A DNA stretch of 60,545 nt from Zhongshania sp. (GTDB lineage Bacteria; Pseudomonadota; Gammaproteobacteria; Pseudomonadales; Spongiibacteraceae): the NCBI GenBank assembly GCA_018066965.1, contig JAGPVP010000065.1, positions 1-60,545 of the forward strand, read 5' to 3'. The position numbers and the translations under genes are program-made. The notes beneath the pieces were generated by a model. It was not told where the DNA came from. It was given only the letters and a program-made list of their open reading frames with translations, and ran no database searches. Of this stretch, positions 37,291 through 46,631 are shown in pieces; the first letter of the stretch is position 1; each line of letters begins with the position of its first letter.

Positions 37291-38022
37291 CTACGCGGCT
37301 GTCCACTCACTGAGACGACCTTTAAGCCTGACGATGGCTTGGCTGTGAATCTGGCAAACCCGCGATTCACTCACCTCCATCACCTCGCCAATTTCTTTGA
37401 GGTTTAGGCCGTTTTCGTAATACAGCGCCATCACTAACTTCTCTCGCTCTGGCAAGCCATTAATCTGACTGGCAAGGGCATTCTGAAAATCATCTTCTAA
37501 TACATTTTCCAGCGGTGCGTAACGATCATCGCCGCCACCCACATCGATGGTGTCGTGCTCGCCTTCGCTCATTTGATCTAGGCTAAACAGACGCACTGAA
37601 CTCGTGTCGCGCAGCAAGTCGTGGTATTCGTCTAGGGGTATTTGCATTTCCTCAGCAATGTCGTTTGCCGTGGCTTCACGTCCCAAGCGACTTTCTACCT
37701 TGCGCACCGCTTCGCTCATTTCCCGTAATTGACGGGTAACTGAACGTGGCGCCCAGCCGCTATGGCGCATTTGATCAATCATCGCGCCGCGAATACGAAT
37801 ACTGGCAAAGGTCTCAAAACTCGCGCCTTTATCCATTTGATAATTACTTCCCGCCTCTAACAGACCAATCATGCCCGCCTGAATCAGGTCGTCGACTTCT
37901 ACACTCGCCGGCAAGCGACTCACCAAGTGATAGGCAATTCGCTTAACCAAAGGCGCGTGACGGCTAACCAGCTCTTCGCGGCTGCCGTATTGCACATTTA
38001 GGTAAGCGGAGTGTCCGTTCAC
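37291..38022 (-). CDS. fliA: Flagellar sigma factor sigma-28
   Basis: A 243-residue RNA polymerase sigma factor for late flagellar genes. Region 2 is LIQAGMIGLLEAGSNYQMDKGASFETFASIRIRGAMIDQMR (about 46-87) and region 4 NLKEIGEVMEVSESRVCQIHSQAIVRLK (about 207-234). The fleN stop and fliA start overlap by 4 bases, so the two are translationally coupled. Gene order flhF-fleN-fliA is the polar-flagellum arrangement. Confidence 0.96.
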   Translation of the reverse strand: MNGHSAYLNVQYGSREELVSRHAPLVKRIAYHLVSRLPASVEVDDLIQAGMIGLLEAGSNYQMDKGASFETFASIRIRGAMIDQMRHSGWAPRSVTRQLREMSEAVRKVESRLGREATANDIAEEMQIPLDEYHDLLRDTSSVRLFSLDQMSEGEHDTIDVGGGDDRYAPLENVLEDDFQNALASQINGLPEREKLVMALYYENGLNLKEIGEVMEVSESRVCQIHSQAIVRLKGRLSEWTAA

Positions 38023-38858
38023 ATCACCGCTCCCGCTATCTCGTCTTTGGCAAACATACGATCAACAAAAAACTCGATGTTACCGCTGGGGCCAGAAGGC
38101 ATTTCCCATTTATCGACCACCTCTGCCAAACGTCGAAACGCCAATGACGATTCGGCACCCGGGTACAAATCACTGACGGCTTTTTGGCGGGTATCGGCCT
38201 TAATTAAATACGGGTCGCGGGGAATAAATCCGGCGTACTCTAGGCTAACGTCTAAAAATCGCTGGGCGACTTCATTTAAACGTTCAAAACCATCACGCGC
38301 TTGATCGTGGCTATTCACCATATTACGTAGCACTTTAAAACGCTTTATACCCGCATCACGGTTCATGACCTTGATAAGAGCGTAGGCATCAGCCATCGAT
38401 GTTAATTCATCGGTCACCACCACCAAAACGTATTGGCTAGCGCGACTAAAGGTAATAACGCTGTCTGATATACCGGCGGCGGTATCAACAATCATCACAT
38501 CGTAGTCACCGCTCAGCGCACTCAAAGACCGAACAATCGCCGCGTGTTGGTCATTGCCAAGCTCGGCCATTTTCTTGATACCCGACGCAGCGGGAATAAT
38601 TGAAATGCCATCTGGCCCGGGAATCAAAATATCTTCAATAGAACACTTGCCATCAAGCACATGAGATAAATTCCATTTCGGTCTCAGCCCCAGCATGATG
38701 TCGACGTTGGCGAGACCTAAATCGGCGTCCATTAACAATACGCGATTTCCGCGCCGCGCTAATTGGCAGGCCAAGTTCACAGAGACATTGGTTTTACCAA
38801 CCCCCCCTTTACCACTGCTGACTGCGATGACTTTTACTGGATTCATTGTTTTTATCAC
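38019..38858 (-). CDS. fleN: Flagellar number regulator FleN/FlhG
   Basis: A MinD/ParA-like ATPase that limits the number of polar flagella and, in Pseudomonas, restrains FleQ. The 279-residue protein has the deviant Walker A SSGKGGVGKTNVSVNLA at about 14-30, the switch DADLGLANVDIMLG at about 44-57 and DTAAGISDSVITF near 126. A second ATG at codon 5 (38846) is an alternative start. A C-terminal amphipathic end (NIEFFVDRMF) fits membrane association. The gene overlaps fliA by 4 bases. Confidence 0.95.
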   Translation of the reverse strand: MIKTMNPVKVIAVSSGKGGVGKTNVSVNLACQLARRGNRVLLMDADLGLANVDIMLGLRPKWNLSHVLDGKCSIEDILIPGPDGISIIPAASGIKKMAELGNDQHAAIVRSLSALSGDYDVMIVDTAAGISDSVITFSRASQYVLVVVTDELTSMADAYALIKVMNRDAGIKRFKVLRNMVNSHDQARDGFERLNEVAQRFLDVSLEYAGFIPRDPYLIKADTRQKAVSDLYPGAESSLAFRRLAEVVDKWEMPSGPSGNIEFFVDRMFAKDEIAGAVM

Positions 38859-38987
38859 TCTCCCGACAAACTTTTAAGCACCCCAATAACGGTGGCCGCT
38901 GATTTCCTAACTATCGTCCTGCTATGTTATGTCCCTTAAGATGAGATTGATCTACGCACTATCACTACCTTTTTGCGCTATCTTGCG

Positions 38988-40352
38988 CTAAACGCGCAAA
39001 TTTAACGCCGATCCGCGCTGAGCTTGCCTAGGCGCGGCCACTTCAGCAGGTACCGATTCGCTTACCTTCGCTGCTTGCTGAGGCGCGGACACTGGATTTC
39101 TTTTAAGCTCGAAGGCCTTAGTCATGCGCACCGCCATATTCACCAGCTTGCCCGCATCTGCCGGCGATAAGTTTTGCGGCACTCTAGGGCCGTTAGCACA
39201 CCACACCAAGGGCAGGCGATGCTGAATGAGATTAGACATTGCGCCACCCAAGCGCATGGCCTCGTCAATGCGAGTGAGTACCGCGCCCTTGGCATTTAGC
39301 GAAGAGTAAGCATCGATAATTTCGCTTTGTACATAATTTTCGACATCGGCGGGTAGAGTCAAGAATACCTGCACATCTTGCATAGCAGACACCAAGCGTT
39401 GCAGCTCACTAATACCCTGCTTGTCGCGGAAAGAAATGCCCGCTGTGTCGATAAGCACCAAGTTCTTTTTACGTAATAAGCGATACGTTTTAATGGCCTC
39501 TTCTTCATCCGCAATGGCGTGAACAGGCACCTGTAAAATTCGACCGTAAGCCCGCAACTGTTCCTGCGCACCTACTCTGGCGGTATCGGTGGTGAGTATC
39601 GCAATATCAGACCGGCCATGTGTTAACACATACTGCGCCGCAATTTTGGCGATAGTGGTGGTTTTACCCGCGCCTTGTGGGCCGACCAAGCAAATCGCAC
39701 CAGAGCTTGGCGGCGCCGCAACCGCAAGCTTGTTAATTAATAGCATCTTTAGCATTTCGCGCTGCAAGCTCGCGGTTTCTTCAGCGGGAATTTCCGCGCA
39801 CAAACGCTTGCCCAAGGCCGGATCAATATCCAAGGCAGACAGAAAGGTATTTAACTCTTCATATTCAGGGGTCTGATGGTTGGCTTGCTGCCAGTTGTGG
39901 CCCTTTAACTGATCGAGTAGCATCGTCTTCATTGATGCGAACTCCTGCTTCATCGCCAATAATTCATCGTTCTGTGACCACACTACCTGCGGCCCTGCCC
40001 CAGCGTTTCTCTCTTCAGTAGCGGGTGCTTGAGTCTGCGGCAAATCTTGATATTCATCCGCATTTTTACGGCGATTAAATAAAGCATCCAAGGCGGTGGG
40101 TTCGCGTTTAGTATGTGCGCTGCGAGCCAGTGGCGGAGCTTGGGTTGAGCTAGCTTGAATTGAATTGGCCGAGGATGTAAAGGCGGGCGTTGATGGCGCT
40201 ACACTTTCAAACATTTCATCCAAGCTGACAACCACTTCGACACCGCCTGCGATGCTACGACAATCCATAATAACGGCGTCGGGGCCGTGGGCAGCACGAA
40301 CCAACCTCATGGCTTGCTGAGTATCAGCGGCTTGGTATTTTTTTACTTGCAT
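38988..40352 (-). CDS. flhF: Polar-flagellum placement GTPase FlhF
   Basis: An SRP-type GTPase marking the cell pole for flagellum assembly. I chose ATG 40352 (MQVKKYQAADTQQAMRLVR, 454 residues), which has GGGAG six bases upstream; earlier in-frame starts lack one. N-terminal B region, Pro/Ala-rich linker (about 70-140), N domain, then G domain: P-loop GPQGAGKTTTIAKIA near 227, DTARVGAQEQLRAYG near 257 and DTAGISFRDKQ near 305. The Thr-Arg-Ile-Asp segment (LTRIDEA) stands in for the usual TKLDE. Downstream is fleN after 129 bases. Confidence 0.95.
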   Translation of the reverse strand: MQVKKYQAADTQQAMRLVRAAHGPDAVIMDCRSIAGGVEVVVSLDEMFESVAPSTPAFTSSANSIQASSTQAPPLARSAHTKREPTALDALFNRRKNADEYQDLPQTQAPATEERNAGAGPQVVWSQNDELLAMKQEFASMKTMLLDQLKGHNWQQANHQTPEYEELNTFLSALDIDPALGKRLCAEIPAEETASLQREMLKMLLINKLAVAAPPSSGAICLVGPQGAGKTTTIAKIAAQYVLTHGRSDIAILTTDTARVGAQEQLRAYGRILQVPVHAIADEEEAIKTYRLLRKKNLVLIDTAGISFRDKQGISELQRLVSAMQDVQVFLTLPADVENYVQSEIIDAYSSLNAKGAVLTRIDEAMRLGGAMSNLIQHRLPLVWCANGPRVPQNLSPADAGKLVNMAVRMTKAFELKRNPVSAPQQAAKVSESVPAEVAAPRQAQRGSALNLRV

Positions 40353-40436
40353 AACCATCTCCCAGCACATTTCAATTTCATAAGAAATGTATTAACTAAA
40401 TATGTCGTCACAACCCTAACTTCTATTTCAAACACC

Positions 40437-42542
40437 TTAATTCAGGCGCCCTTGTTGACCTATGGTTGACAGTAATCTCACTTGCTTGCTGTCGGGTACT
40501 TCGTTGTACGACAACACAGCTAAACCTGGTACGCTGCGCCGTGTGAACCGAGATACCCAAGAGCGTATCGACGGCGACACCAAAACCACCGCAGGCTGCC
40601 CCGCCAATTCTTGGCGATGACTAAAATCTGCCAATTCATTCTGTAAGCGTTCTGCAATACCAGGCTCTAATCCAGCCGCGCCAGCATTGCCTCTGAGCAT
40701 GTCCTGCAACAACTGTTCCAGATCTGGATCGAGTGCAGAAACTGGTAATTCTTCTTCTAAGCCATTGATTTCCTGAACAATCATTCGCCCTAGAGCAACG
40801 CGAACGCCCTCCAATAATTCGTCAGGATTTTTGCTGCGCGGCGCTTGCTCCGCCAAACTTTCGGCGATCATGCGGATACTGCGAATCGATACGCCTTCTT
40901 TCAGTAAGTTTTGTAATACACGAACAACAATGCTGAGTGGTAATTGCTTAGGTACCACGTTTTCAACCAAGCGCGGATCGGTCTTAGCAAGCAGGTCTAA
41001 AAGCTGCTGAACTTCCTCATGGCCAAGTAATTCGTGGGCGTGTTGTTTAATAATTTGACTTAAATGCGTAGCGATAACCGTACAGGGATCGACCACCGTA
41101 TAACCCATTGTTTGCGCCTGATCGCGCTGGCTAGAATCTATCCACACTGCGTCCATACCAAAGGCCGGATCTTTTGTGGCCGCGCCACGTAATGTACCTT
41201 GAGCACCGCCAGGATTAATCGCCAATTCTTTGCCGGCCTGAATATCACCTTGAGCAATGGTGTCGCCCAATAACTGTATGCGATAGCTGCTTGGTTGCAG
41301 TTCGAGATTGTCGCGGATATGAACGGGCTGAATAAGAAAGCCTAAATCTTTAGATAACTTCTTACGCACACCGGTAATTCTGGCAATAAGTTCACCACCT
41401 TGATTGCGGTCAACCAAGGGGATTAAGCGGTAGCCAACCTCTAAGCTCACCACATCCATGGGAGTCACTTCGTCCCAGCTCAATTCGCTCGGTTCACGCG
41501 CGGCGGGCAATTCTTCGAGGTTTTCATCTTCATCGACAATATCTACTGCGCCCTTTTTCTGATTTTGCATCCACCACGCACCGGCACCGCAAGCACCAGC
41601 CAACATTAAAAATACCAGGTTGGGCATACCGGGGATAATGCCAATCAAACCCAACAAGGTCGCCGACATATAAAGCACATTGGGATTGGCAAACATCTGC
41701 CCAACAATCTGTTTACCCATGTTTTGCGAGCGAGAAATCCGCGTCACAATAATCGCCACCGCCGTAGACAGTAGCAAAGACGGTAGCTGCGCCACCAAAC
41801 CATCACCAATGGTGAGCAGCGTATAGTTATGCATAGCCTGTGCAAACGACAGCCCATGCTGGGTCATACCTACGCCAAGCCCACCAATCACATTGATGAA
41901 CAAAATCATAATGCCGGCGACAGCGTCACCGCGCACAAACTTACTAGCACCATCCATAGAGCCGTAAAAATCAGCCTCGGTGCGTACCTCTTCGCGGCGA
42001 CGGCTCGCTTCTTCTTGATTCAACAAGCCAGCATTTAAATCTGAGTCTATCGCCATTTGTTTACCAGGCATCGCGTCTAAGGTGAAACGCGCTGTCACCT
42101 CAGATACCCGCCCTGCGCCCTTGGTTACCACCACAAAGTTGATAACGACCAGAATAATAAACACCACAATACCGACGACGTAATTGCCGCCAATAACAAA
42201 CTCACCAAAGGACTCAATGACCTTCCCTGCCGCGCCCGGGCCTGTATGACCCTCCAGCAAGACCACGCGGGTAGACGCCACGTTTAAGGCCAGTCGTAAC
42301 AAGGTAGCCAGCAGGAGTACGGTAGGAAACACCGAAAAATCGATGGGACGATCAACGTAGATAACCGCCAGAATAATGACGAGTGACAGCGTTATATTAA
42401 AGGTGAACAGCAAGTCCAAAAGAAATGGCGGCATGGGTATAACCAACATACCCAAGCAGGCAACAAGCAACAGCAATACACCAATGCCACTGTCTGCGGT
42501 TTTTTGTAGCCATCCGGGCATGGTAAGTGCTTGTGTTGCCAT
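40437..42542 (-). CDS. flhA: Flagellar type III export gate protein FlhA
   Basis: A 701-residue inner-membrane export-gate component. Eight transmembrane helices fall in the first 330 residues, with the FHIPEP signature region VASTRVVLLEGHTGPGAAGKVIESFG near 92-117 and the FHIPEP-loop DAMPGKQMAIDSDLNAG near 155. The C-terminal cytoplasmic domain (about 345-701) docks chaperone-substrate complexes. A sigma-54-type promoter candidate lies 83 bases upstream, after the end of flhB. Confidence 0.97.
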   Translation of the reverse strand: MATQALTMPGWLQKTADSGIGVLLLLVACLGMLVIPMPPFLLDLLFTFNITLSLVIILAVIYVDRPIDFSVFPTVLLLATLLRLALNVASTRVVLLEGHTGPGAAGKVIESFGEFVIGGNYVVGIVVFIILVVINFVVVTKGAGRVSEVTARFTLDAMPGKQMAIDSDLNAGLLNQEEASRRREEVRTEADFYGSMDGASKFVRGDAVAGIMILFINVIGGLGVGMTQHGLSFAQAMHNYTLLTIGDGLVAQLPSLLLSTAVAIIVTRISRSQNMGKQIVGQMFANPNVLYMSATLLGLIGIIPGMPNLVFLMLAGACGAGAWWMQNQKKGAVDIVDEDENLEELPAAREPSELSWDEVTPMDVVSLEVGYRLIPLVDRNQGGELIARITGVRKKLSKDLGFLIQPVHIRDNLELQPSSYRIQLLGDTIAQGDIQAGKELAINPGGAQGTLRGAATKDPAFGMDAVWIDSSQRDQAQTMGYTVVDPCTVIATHLSQIIKQHAHELLGHEEVQQLLDLLAKTDPRLVENVVPKQLPLSIVVRVLQNLLKEGVSIRSIRMIAESLAEQAPRSKNPDELLEGVRVALGRMIVQEINGLEEELPVSALDPDLEQLLQDMLRGNAGAAGLEPGIAERLQNELADFSHRQELAGQPAVVLVSPSIRSWVSRFTRRSVPGLAVLSYNEVPDSKQVRLLSTIGQQGRLN

Positions 42543-42624
42543 ACTATGGTCTCTTAGCTATACGATTTGCGCGGTAGTGGAGGTATAGAGATTGCGCCAA
42601 AACTTCGTCGTTATAGCGTAGAGT

Positions 42625-42640
42625 TGCAACAAGGGGGCCA
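42625..42640 (-). promoter_or_regulatory. Candidate sigma-54 promoter upstream of flhA
   Basis: On the minus strand TGGCCCC-CTTG-TTGCA has GG and GC exactly 10 bases apart, as -24/-12 promoters require. The -24 element departs from TGGCACG after TGGC, so it is weaker than the other three candidates in the cluster. Confidence 0.45.
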
Positions 42641-42679
42641 ATATATGTAAGGGTAAGTACGGATGAGTTGCTTTAGTTA

Positions 42680-43807
42680 CTACAGTAGATTTCCAAGGTA
42701 TTCATCTGCCACATCAGGTTCCGGTGCATCAGGATAATCACCGCCCATCGTTTCCCAGCTGCGCAGTTGATACACATAGGTGAGTATTTGCGCTACCGCG
42801 AGATACAAGCCGCCGGGAATTTCCGAGTCTAAATCGGTACTGGCAAACACCGCCCTAGCCAAACGAGGTGATTCAACAATGGGAACATCGTGTTCCGCTG
42901 CTAATTCTCTAATCTTAGCCGCGATATTATCGGCACCTTTGGCCAACAACATGGGCGCGCCCATGCGTGCTTCATCGTATTTTAGGGCTACTGCGAAATG
43001 GGTTGGGTTGGTGATGATGACATCGGCCGTGGGCACTTTTTCCATCATGCGGTTATTCGCAGCCGCTTGCTGCATTTCACGCAATTTGGCTTTTACTTCT
43101 GGGCGACCATCCGATTCTTTATGCTCGTCGCGCACTTCCTGACGAGTCATTTTCAATTCTTTATTAAAATTCCATATTTGCCACGGCACATCTATGGCAG
43201 CAATTGCCACCAGTGGCAAACTCACCACAAAGAAAAACCACACTAATAGCCGCGCGCTGTGCGCAATCGCGTCTTTGGGCGATTGCAGGCCTAACGCTAG
43301 AATATCGTCAGACATGCCCGACAATAGCCATACCGCCGCGACCCCAATGAATAGCATTTTCATTATAGATTTGCCCAGCTCGCCCAAGCTGCGCAAAGAG
43401 AATAATTTACCTAAGCCTTTTATAGGGTCGAGGCGTTCCGGCTTCACGCTTAAACTAAACGTCCAGCCACCCAGAATAGTCGACGACACCATCACGGCAA
43501 CCAAGGCAACCGCAAGAATGGGCCAAATTGTCAGTAGTCCAGTCACAAGGGTTTGGTATAAGCGAGAAACAATCAGTGTTTCATTTTCAACTAATAAAAA
43601 CTCGGGCGATAAACTACTCGCCAACAAATTCTTTAATGCAAGCGCCAGTTCACCGCCGGTAAAAAGCAGCATGGCTGCGCCGCCCACAGTGACCATCATG
43701 GTAGTCAGTTCTTTGGAACGGGTAACTTGGCCTTTCTTTTTGGCATCGGCTAATTTCTTAGCCGATGCCTCTTCTGTGCGTTCCTGACCGTCCTCGTTCT
43801 CAGCCAT
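42680..43807 (-). CDS. flhB: Flagellar export switch protein FlhB
   Basis: A 375-residue inner-membrane protein of the flagellar type III exporter that switches substrate class from rod/hook to filament. Four hydrophobic segments occupy about 30-215. The self-cleavage motif NPTH is present (VIITNPTHFAVALKYD near 265). The C-terminus (about 345-375) is acidic and longer than minimal. It starts 3 bases after fliR ends. Confidence 0.96.
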   Translation of the reverse strand: MAENEDGQERTEEASAKKLADAKKKGQVTRSKELTTMMVTVGGAAMLLFTGGELALALKNLLASSLSPEFLLVENETLIVSRLYQTLVTGLLTIWPILAVALVAVMVSSTILGGWTFSLSVKPERLDPIKGLGKLFSLRSLGELGKSIMKMLFIGVAAVWLLSGMSDDILALGLQSPKDAIAHSARLLVWFFFVVSLPLVAIAAIDVPWQIWNFNKELKMTRQEVRDEHKESDGRPEVKAKLREMQQAAANNRMMEKVPTADVIITNPTHFAVALKYDEARMGAPMLLAKGADNIAAKIRELAAEHDVPIVESPRLARAVFASTDLDSEIPGGLYLAVAQILTYVYQLRSWETMGGDYPDAPEPDVADEYLGNLL

Positions 43808-43810
43808 ACA

Positions 43811-44587
43811 TCAGGCTCCGAGAAACAGTTCGGCGGCAATAAATGCGTCGCCCAACGTAGACGTTAACAGCGGAAGTAAATTCGGCAGTAGACGATCTAC
43901 CACCAAAAAACCAATTAACATTGCGATTGGAAAACCCACCGCAAATAGGTTCAGGGTCGGCGCTGCGCGGCTCACAATACCGACCGCAAGCTGCACAACC
44001 AACAAGGCAACAACCGCCGGAATAGCGACCCTAATCGCACCAGTAAATATCTCGGCGCCACGCATCCACACTACGCTGAGCTGATCAGGTGACACGCCAT
44101 CGCCGGCTATCGGCCAGTATTCAAAGCTGCGAGCCAATAACGCTAAGAAGTCGATATGGCCATTCATGGCAACAAAAATGAGCATGGTAAAAATGAGCAA
44201 AAACTGTGACAAGACCGGTACCTGGGCGCCGCGCTGAGGATCAACCATCATCGCGAAACCCAAGCCCATACCCATCGCAATAATCTGACCAGCAAGAATA
44301 ATGGCATCGAATACTAGCTGAATAATAAAACCAATACAGATACCAATCAGCAATTCATTAGCCGCCAGAAATATCGCTTCATAGCCGATTAAATTCATTA
44401 CCGGTGGCGGCGGCAGCATTGGCAAAATAACGGCGGTGATAAATACCGCGAGTAGAATACGCGCCCGTGGGGGCACATACGCCGCATTGAATAGCGGCGC
44501 AGTTAGCATGGCGCCGCCAATACGCAAAAACGGTAACCACGCGGTAGCGAGCATAACGCTGAGTTGGTCTGCCGTTGGCGCGATCAT
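43811..44587 (-). CDS. fliR: Flagellar export gate protein FliR
   Basis: A 258-residue inner-membrane component of the FliPQR export gate. It has six hydrophobic segments and recognisable FliR stretches GGAMLTAPLFNAAYVPPRARILLAVF (about 23-48) and GMGLGFAMMVDPQRGAQVPVLSQF (about 105-128). It lies between fliQ (8 bases) and flhB (3 bases) in one operon. Confidence 0.96.
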   Translation of the reverse strand: MIAPTADQLSVMLATAWLPFLRIGGAMLTAPLFNAAYVPPRARILLAVFITAVILPMLPPPPVMNLIGYEAIFLAANELLIGICIGFIIQLVFDAIILAGQIIAMGMGLGFAMMVDPQRGAQVPVLSQFLLIFTMLIFVAMNGHIDFLALLARSFEYWPIAGDGVSPDQLSVVWMRGAEIFTGAIRVAIPAVVALLVVQLAVGIVSRAAPTLNLFAVGFPIAMLIGFLVVDRLLPNLLPLLTSTLGDAFIAAELFLGA

Positions 44588-44595
44588 TTGCTAAA

Positions 44596-44865
44596 TTACC
44601 CGACTAAGCTCGGAATCATGGCAAATAACTGGCGGGTATAGTCTATAAGTTGCCCCAGCATCCACGGTCCGGTCACGCCCAATACCACAATTAGCACCAC
44701 AAGCTTAGGGATAAAACTCAAGGTCATATCTTGAATTTGGGTTGCGGCCTGAAACATACCAATCGCTAAACCTGCAGCCAGTGCCGACAAGAGCAAGGGG
44801 GCAGCTAACATCACGGTGACATTCATTGCCTGGCGGCCGATTTCGATTACCGTGTCTGCATTCAT
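44596..44865 (-). CDS. fliQ: Flagellar export gate protein FliQ
   Basis: An 89-residue, two-helix inner-membrane protein of the FliPQR core complex. The family pattern is visible: VIEIGRQAMNVTVMLAAPLLL, GMFQAATQIQDMTLSFIPKL near 51 and GPWMLGQLIDYTRQLF near 66. It is full length and separated from fliP by 76 bases and from fliR by 8. Confidence 0.96.
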   Translation of the reverse strand: MNADTVIEIGRQAMNVTVMLAAPLLLSALAAGLAIGMFQAATQIQDMTLSFIPKLVVLIVVLGVTGPWMLGQLIDYTRQLFAMIPSLVG

Positions 44866-44941
44866 AGCGCCGCCTTATTGAATTGGTTAATCGCGATTAT
44901 TAGTCTTGCACTATTTACTGTTGGCACTGCCATTAAGGTCG

Positions 44942-45688
44942 TCACTGATAGAAACTCGCCGCCAAGGAACCCATAACCAAGCCCCAGCCATCCACCAAAA
45001 CAAACAGCATGATTTTAAAGGGCAGCGAAATCATCATGGGCGATAACATCATCATACCCATCGACATCAACACGCTGGCGACAACTAAGTCGATAACCAC
45101 AAAGGGAATAAATAATAAAAAGCCGATCTGGAACGCCGTTTTTAATTCGCTCGTTAGAAATGACGCCATCAAAATAGTGAACGGTACGTCTTCTGGCTTA
45201 TCAAACTGCTGCATGCCGGCAATCTCGGCAAAGCGGCCGATATCTTCTTCGCGGGTTTGCCGCAACATAAATTCACGAAACGGTTGAAAGCCACTTTCAA
45301 GCGCCTGATCGAAGGTAATTTCTTCTGCAATATAAGGTTTAATGGCGTCGGTATAAGCAACTTCAGCGACCGGATGCATGATAAATAAGGTGAGAAACAA
45401 AGCTAAACTTAACAAAATCTGATTGGACGGTGTTTGGCCCGTGCCCAACGCCTGCCGTAAAATCGACAAGACAATCATAATCCGAGTGAACGCAGTCATA
45501 CCTAATAGCAGCGCTGGCAACAAGGTCAACGCCGTCATCACCGCTAACAATTGCAGCGACACCGTATATTCTTGGCCACCCGCTGGAGTAGGTACAGACG
45601 TCACCGCGGGTAAAGCCAATGGCGCGGCATCGGCAAACAACGGCAAGCCGCACAGGCACAACAACGGTAAGATACGCGCTAGCTTCAT
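44942..45688 (-). CDS. fliP: Flagellar export gate protein FliP
   Basis: A 248-residue protein with a cleavable signal peptide (about 1-21, ending ADA) and four hydrophobic segments. Signature regions are LPALLLGMTAFTRIMIVLSILRQALGTGQTPSNQILLSLALFLTLF at about 57-102 and MGMMMLSPMMISLPFKIMLFVLVDGW near 210-235. It overlaps fliO by 4 bases (ATGA), so it is translated with it. Confidence 0.97.
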   Translation of the reverse strand: MKLARILPLLCLCGLPLFADAAPLALPAVTSVPTPAGGQEYTVSLQLLAVMTALTLLPALLLGMTAFTRIMIVLSILRQALGTGQTPSNQILLSLALFLTLFIMHPVAEVAYTDAIKPYIAEEITFDQALESGFQPFREFMLRQTREEDIGRFAEIAGMQQFDKPEDVPFTILMASFLTSELKTAFQIGFLLFIPFVVIDLVVASVLMSMGMMMLSPMMISLPFKIMLFVLVDGWGLVMGSLAASFYQ

Positions 45689-46188
45689 TGTGATTCGCCC
45701 TTAGTTGAAGGACTTTTAGTTTCGGATTTAGCGGTCTTAACTGGCGCCATCATTTGACGCTTAGCAAGTAACTTCGCGAATGCCGACTCAGCTGGCTTGG
45801 CATTGTTATCGTCTGGCGACGACACCCAGCTATGTAAGGTATTAATTGCAGTGGCCGTGCAACCCAATAGCAACTTTTCATCGCCGACCTGCACTACCAA
45901 TAATTTTTCTTTCATGCTCAGTGGTATTTGCGACACCAGTGTCACGCCACCCTGCCCGCTTGCCGACACTAAGCGGCTGCGTCGCAGCAACCACGTTAAA
46001 CCCACAATACATAAAATTACGAACAACAAACTGCCAATCATTCCCGTTACATCGAACGTCGGCCCGGCGGGTAAGCTCGTTGCAGGCGTCGGTTTGCTTG
46101 CCGCGTCTTGTGCGAAAAGCGGTGATGCCACAAGGCTTAGTGTTATTGCGGCGAAACTGCGCTGAAGTTGCTTGCAGAAATTGGCCAT
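45685..46188 (-). CDS. fliO: Flagellar export assembly protein FliO
   Basis: A 167-residue membrane protein helping FliP to fold and assemble. A signal-like N-terminus ending LFA (about 26) precedes a transmembrane helix at about 51-66 (IGSLLFVILCIVGLTWLL), followed by the FliO domain (VTLVSQIPLSMKEKLLVVQVGDEKLLLGCT). It overlaps fliN at one base on its 5' side and fliP at its 3' end. Confidence 0.92.
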   Translation of the reverse strand: MANFCKQLQRSFAAITLSLVASPLFAQDAASKPTPATSLPAGPTFDVTGMIGSLLFVILCIVGLTWLLRRSRLVSASGQGGVTLVSQIPLSMKEKLLVVQVGDEKLLLGCTATAINTLHSWVSSPDDNNAKPAESAFAKLLAKRQMMAPVKTAKSETKSPSTKGESQ

Positions 46189-46628
46189 TAGTGGCGCTCG
46201 CGTTCTTCTTGACCAACCACTTCGGTCAGCATAATGCCGTACTTATCTTTCACTACCACAATCTCACCGCGCGCCACCAAGGTTCCGTTTACTAGCACAT
46301 CTAAGGGTGTACCAGCGGCGCGGTCTAATTCAATAATGGCCCCCTGGTTTAAATCGCGTAGGTCGCGAATACTCATTTTGGTTCGCCCTACTTCAACGGC
46401 AACACTCACGTTGACGTCCATAATCATATCCAGACTCATATCCTTGCTCATGCGCCCGCTTCCTGTTTTTGCTGATGCTGTATTTTCTGCTGCTCTTTTT
46501 TCAGGTGACGTGTGTACTTCATTATTCTCACTCAAAATTTGACTCTCCGCAGAAGCCGCGAAAGCCTGTTGATTAGTGGTGTCACCACCGCTTAATTGCT
46601 CATCGTTTATTTGATCAGTCATCGTCAA
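46188..46628 (-). CDS. fliN: Flagellar motor switch protein FliN
   Basis: A 146-residue C-ring protein. The conserved SpoA domain is at about 66-143 (MDVNVSVAVEVGRTKMSIRDL, GTPLDVLVNGTLVARGEIVVVKDKYG). The first 60 residues are a polar, Gln/Glu/Ser-rich extension without a recognised fold. It is downstream of fliM by 3 bases and joined to fliO. Confidence 0.95.
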   Translation of the reverse strand: MTMTDQINDEQLSGGDTTNQQAFAASAESQILSENNEVHTSPEKRAAENTASAKTGSGRMSKDMSLDMIMDVNVSVAVEVGRTKMSIRDLRDLNQGAIIELDRAAGTPLDVLVNGTLVARGEIVVVKDKYGIMLTEVVGQEERERH

Positions 46629-46631
46629 TCC

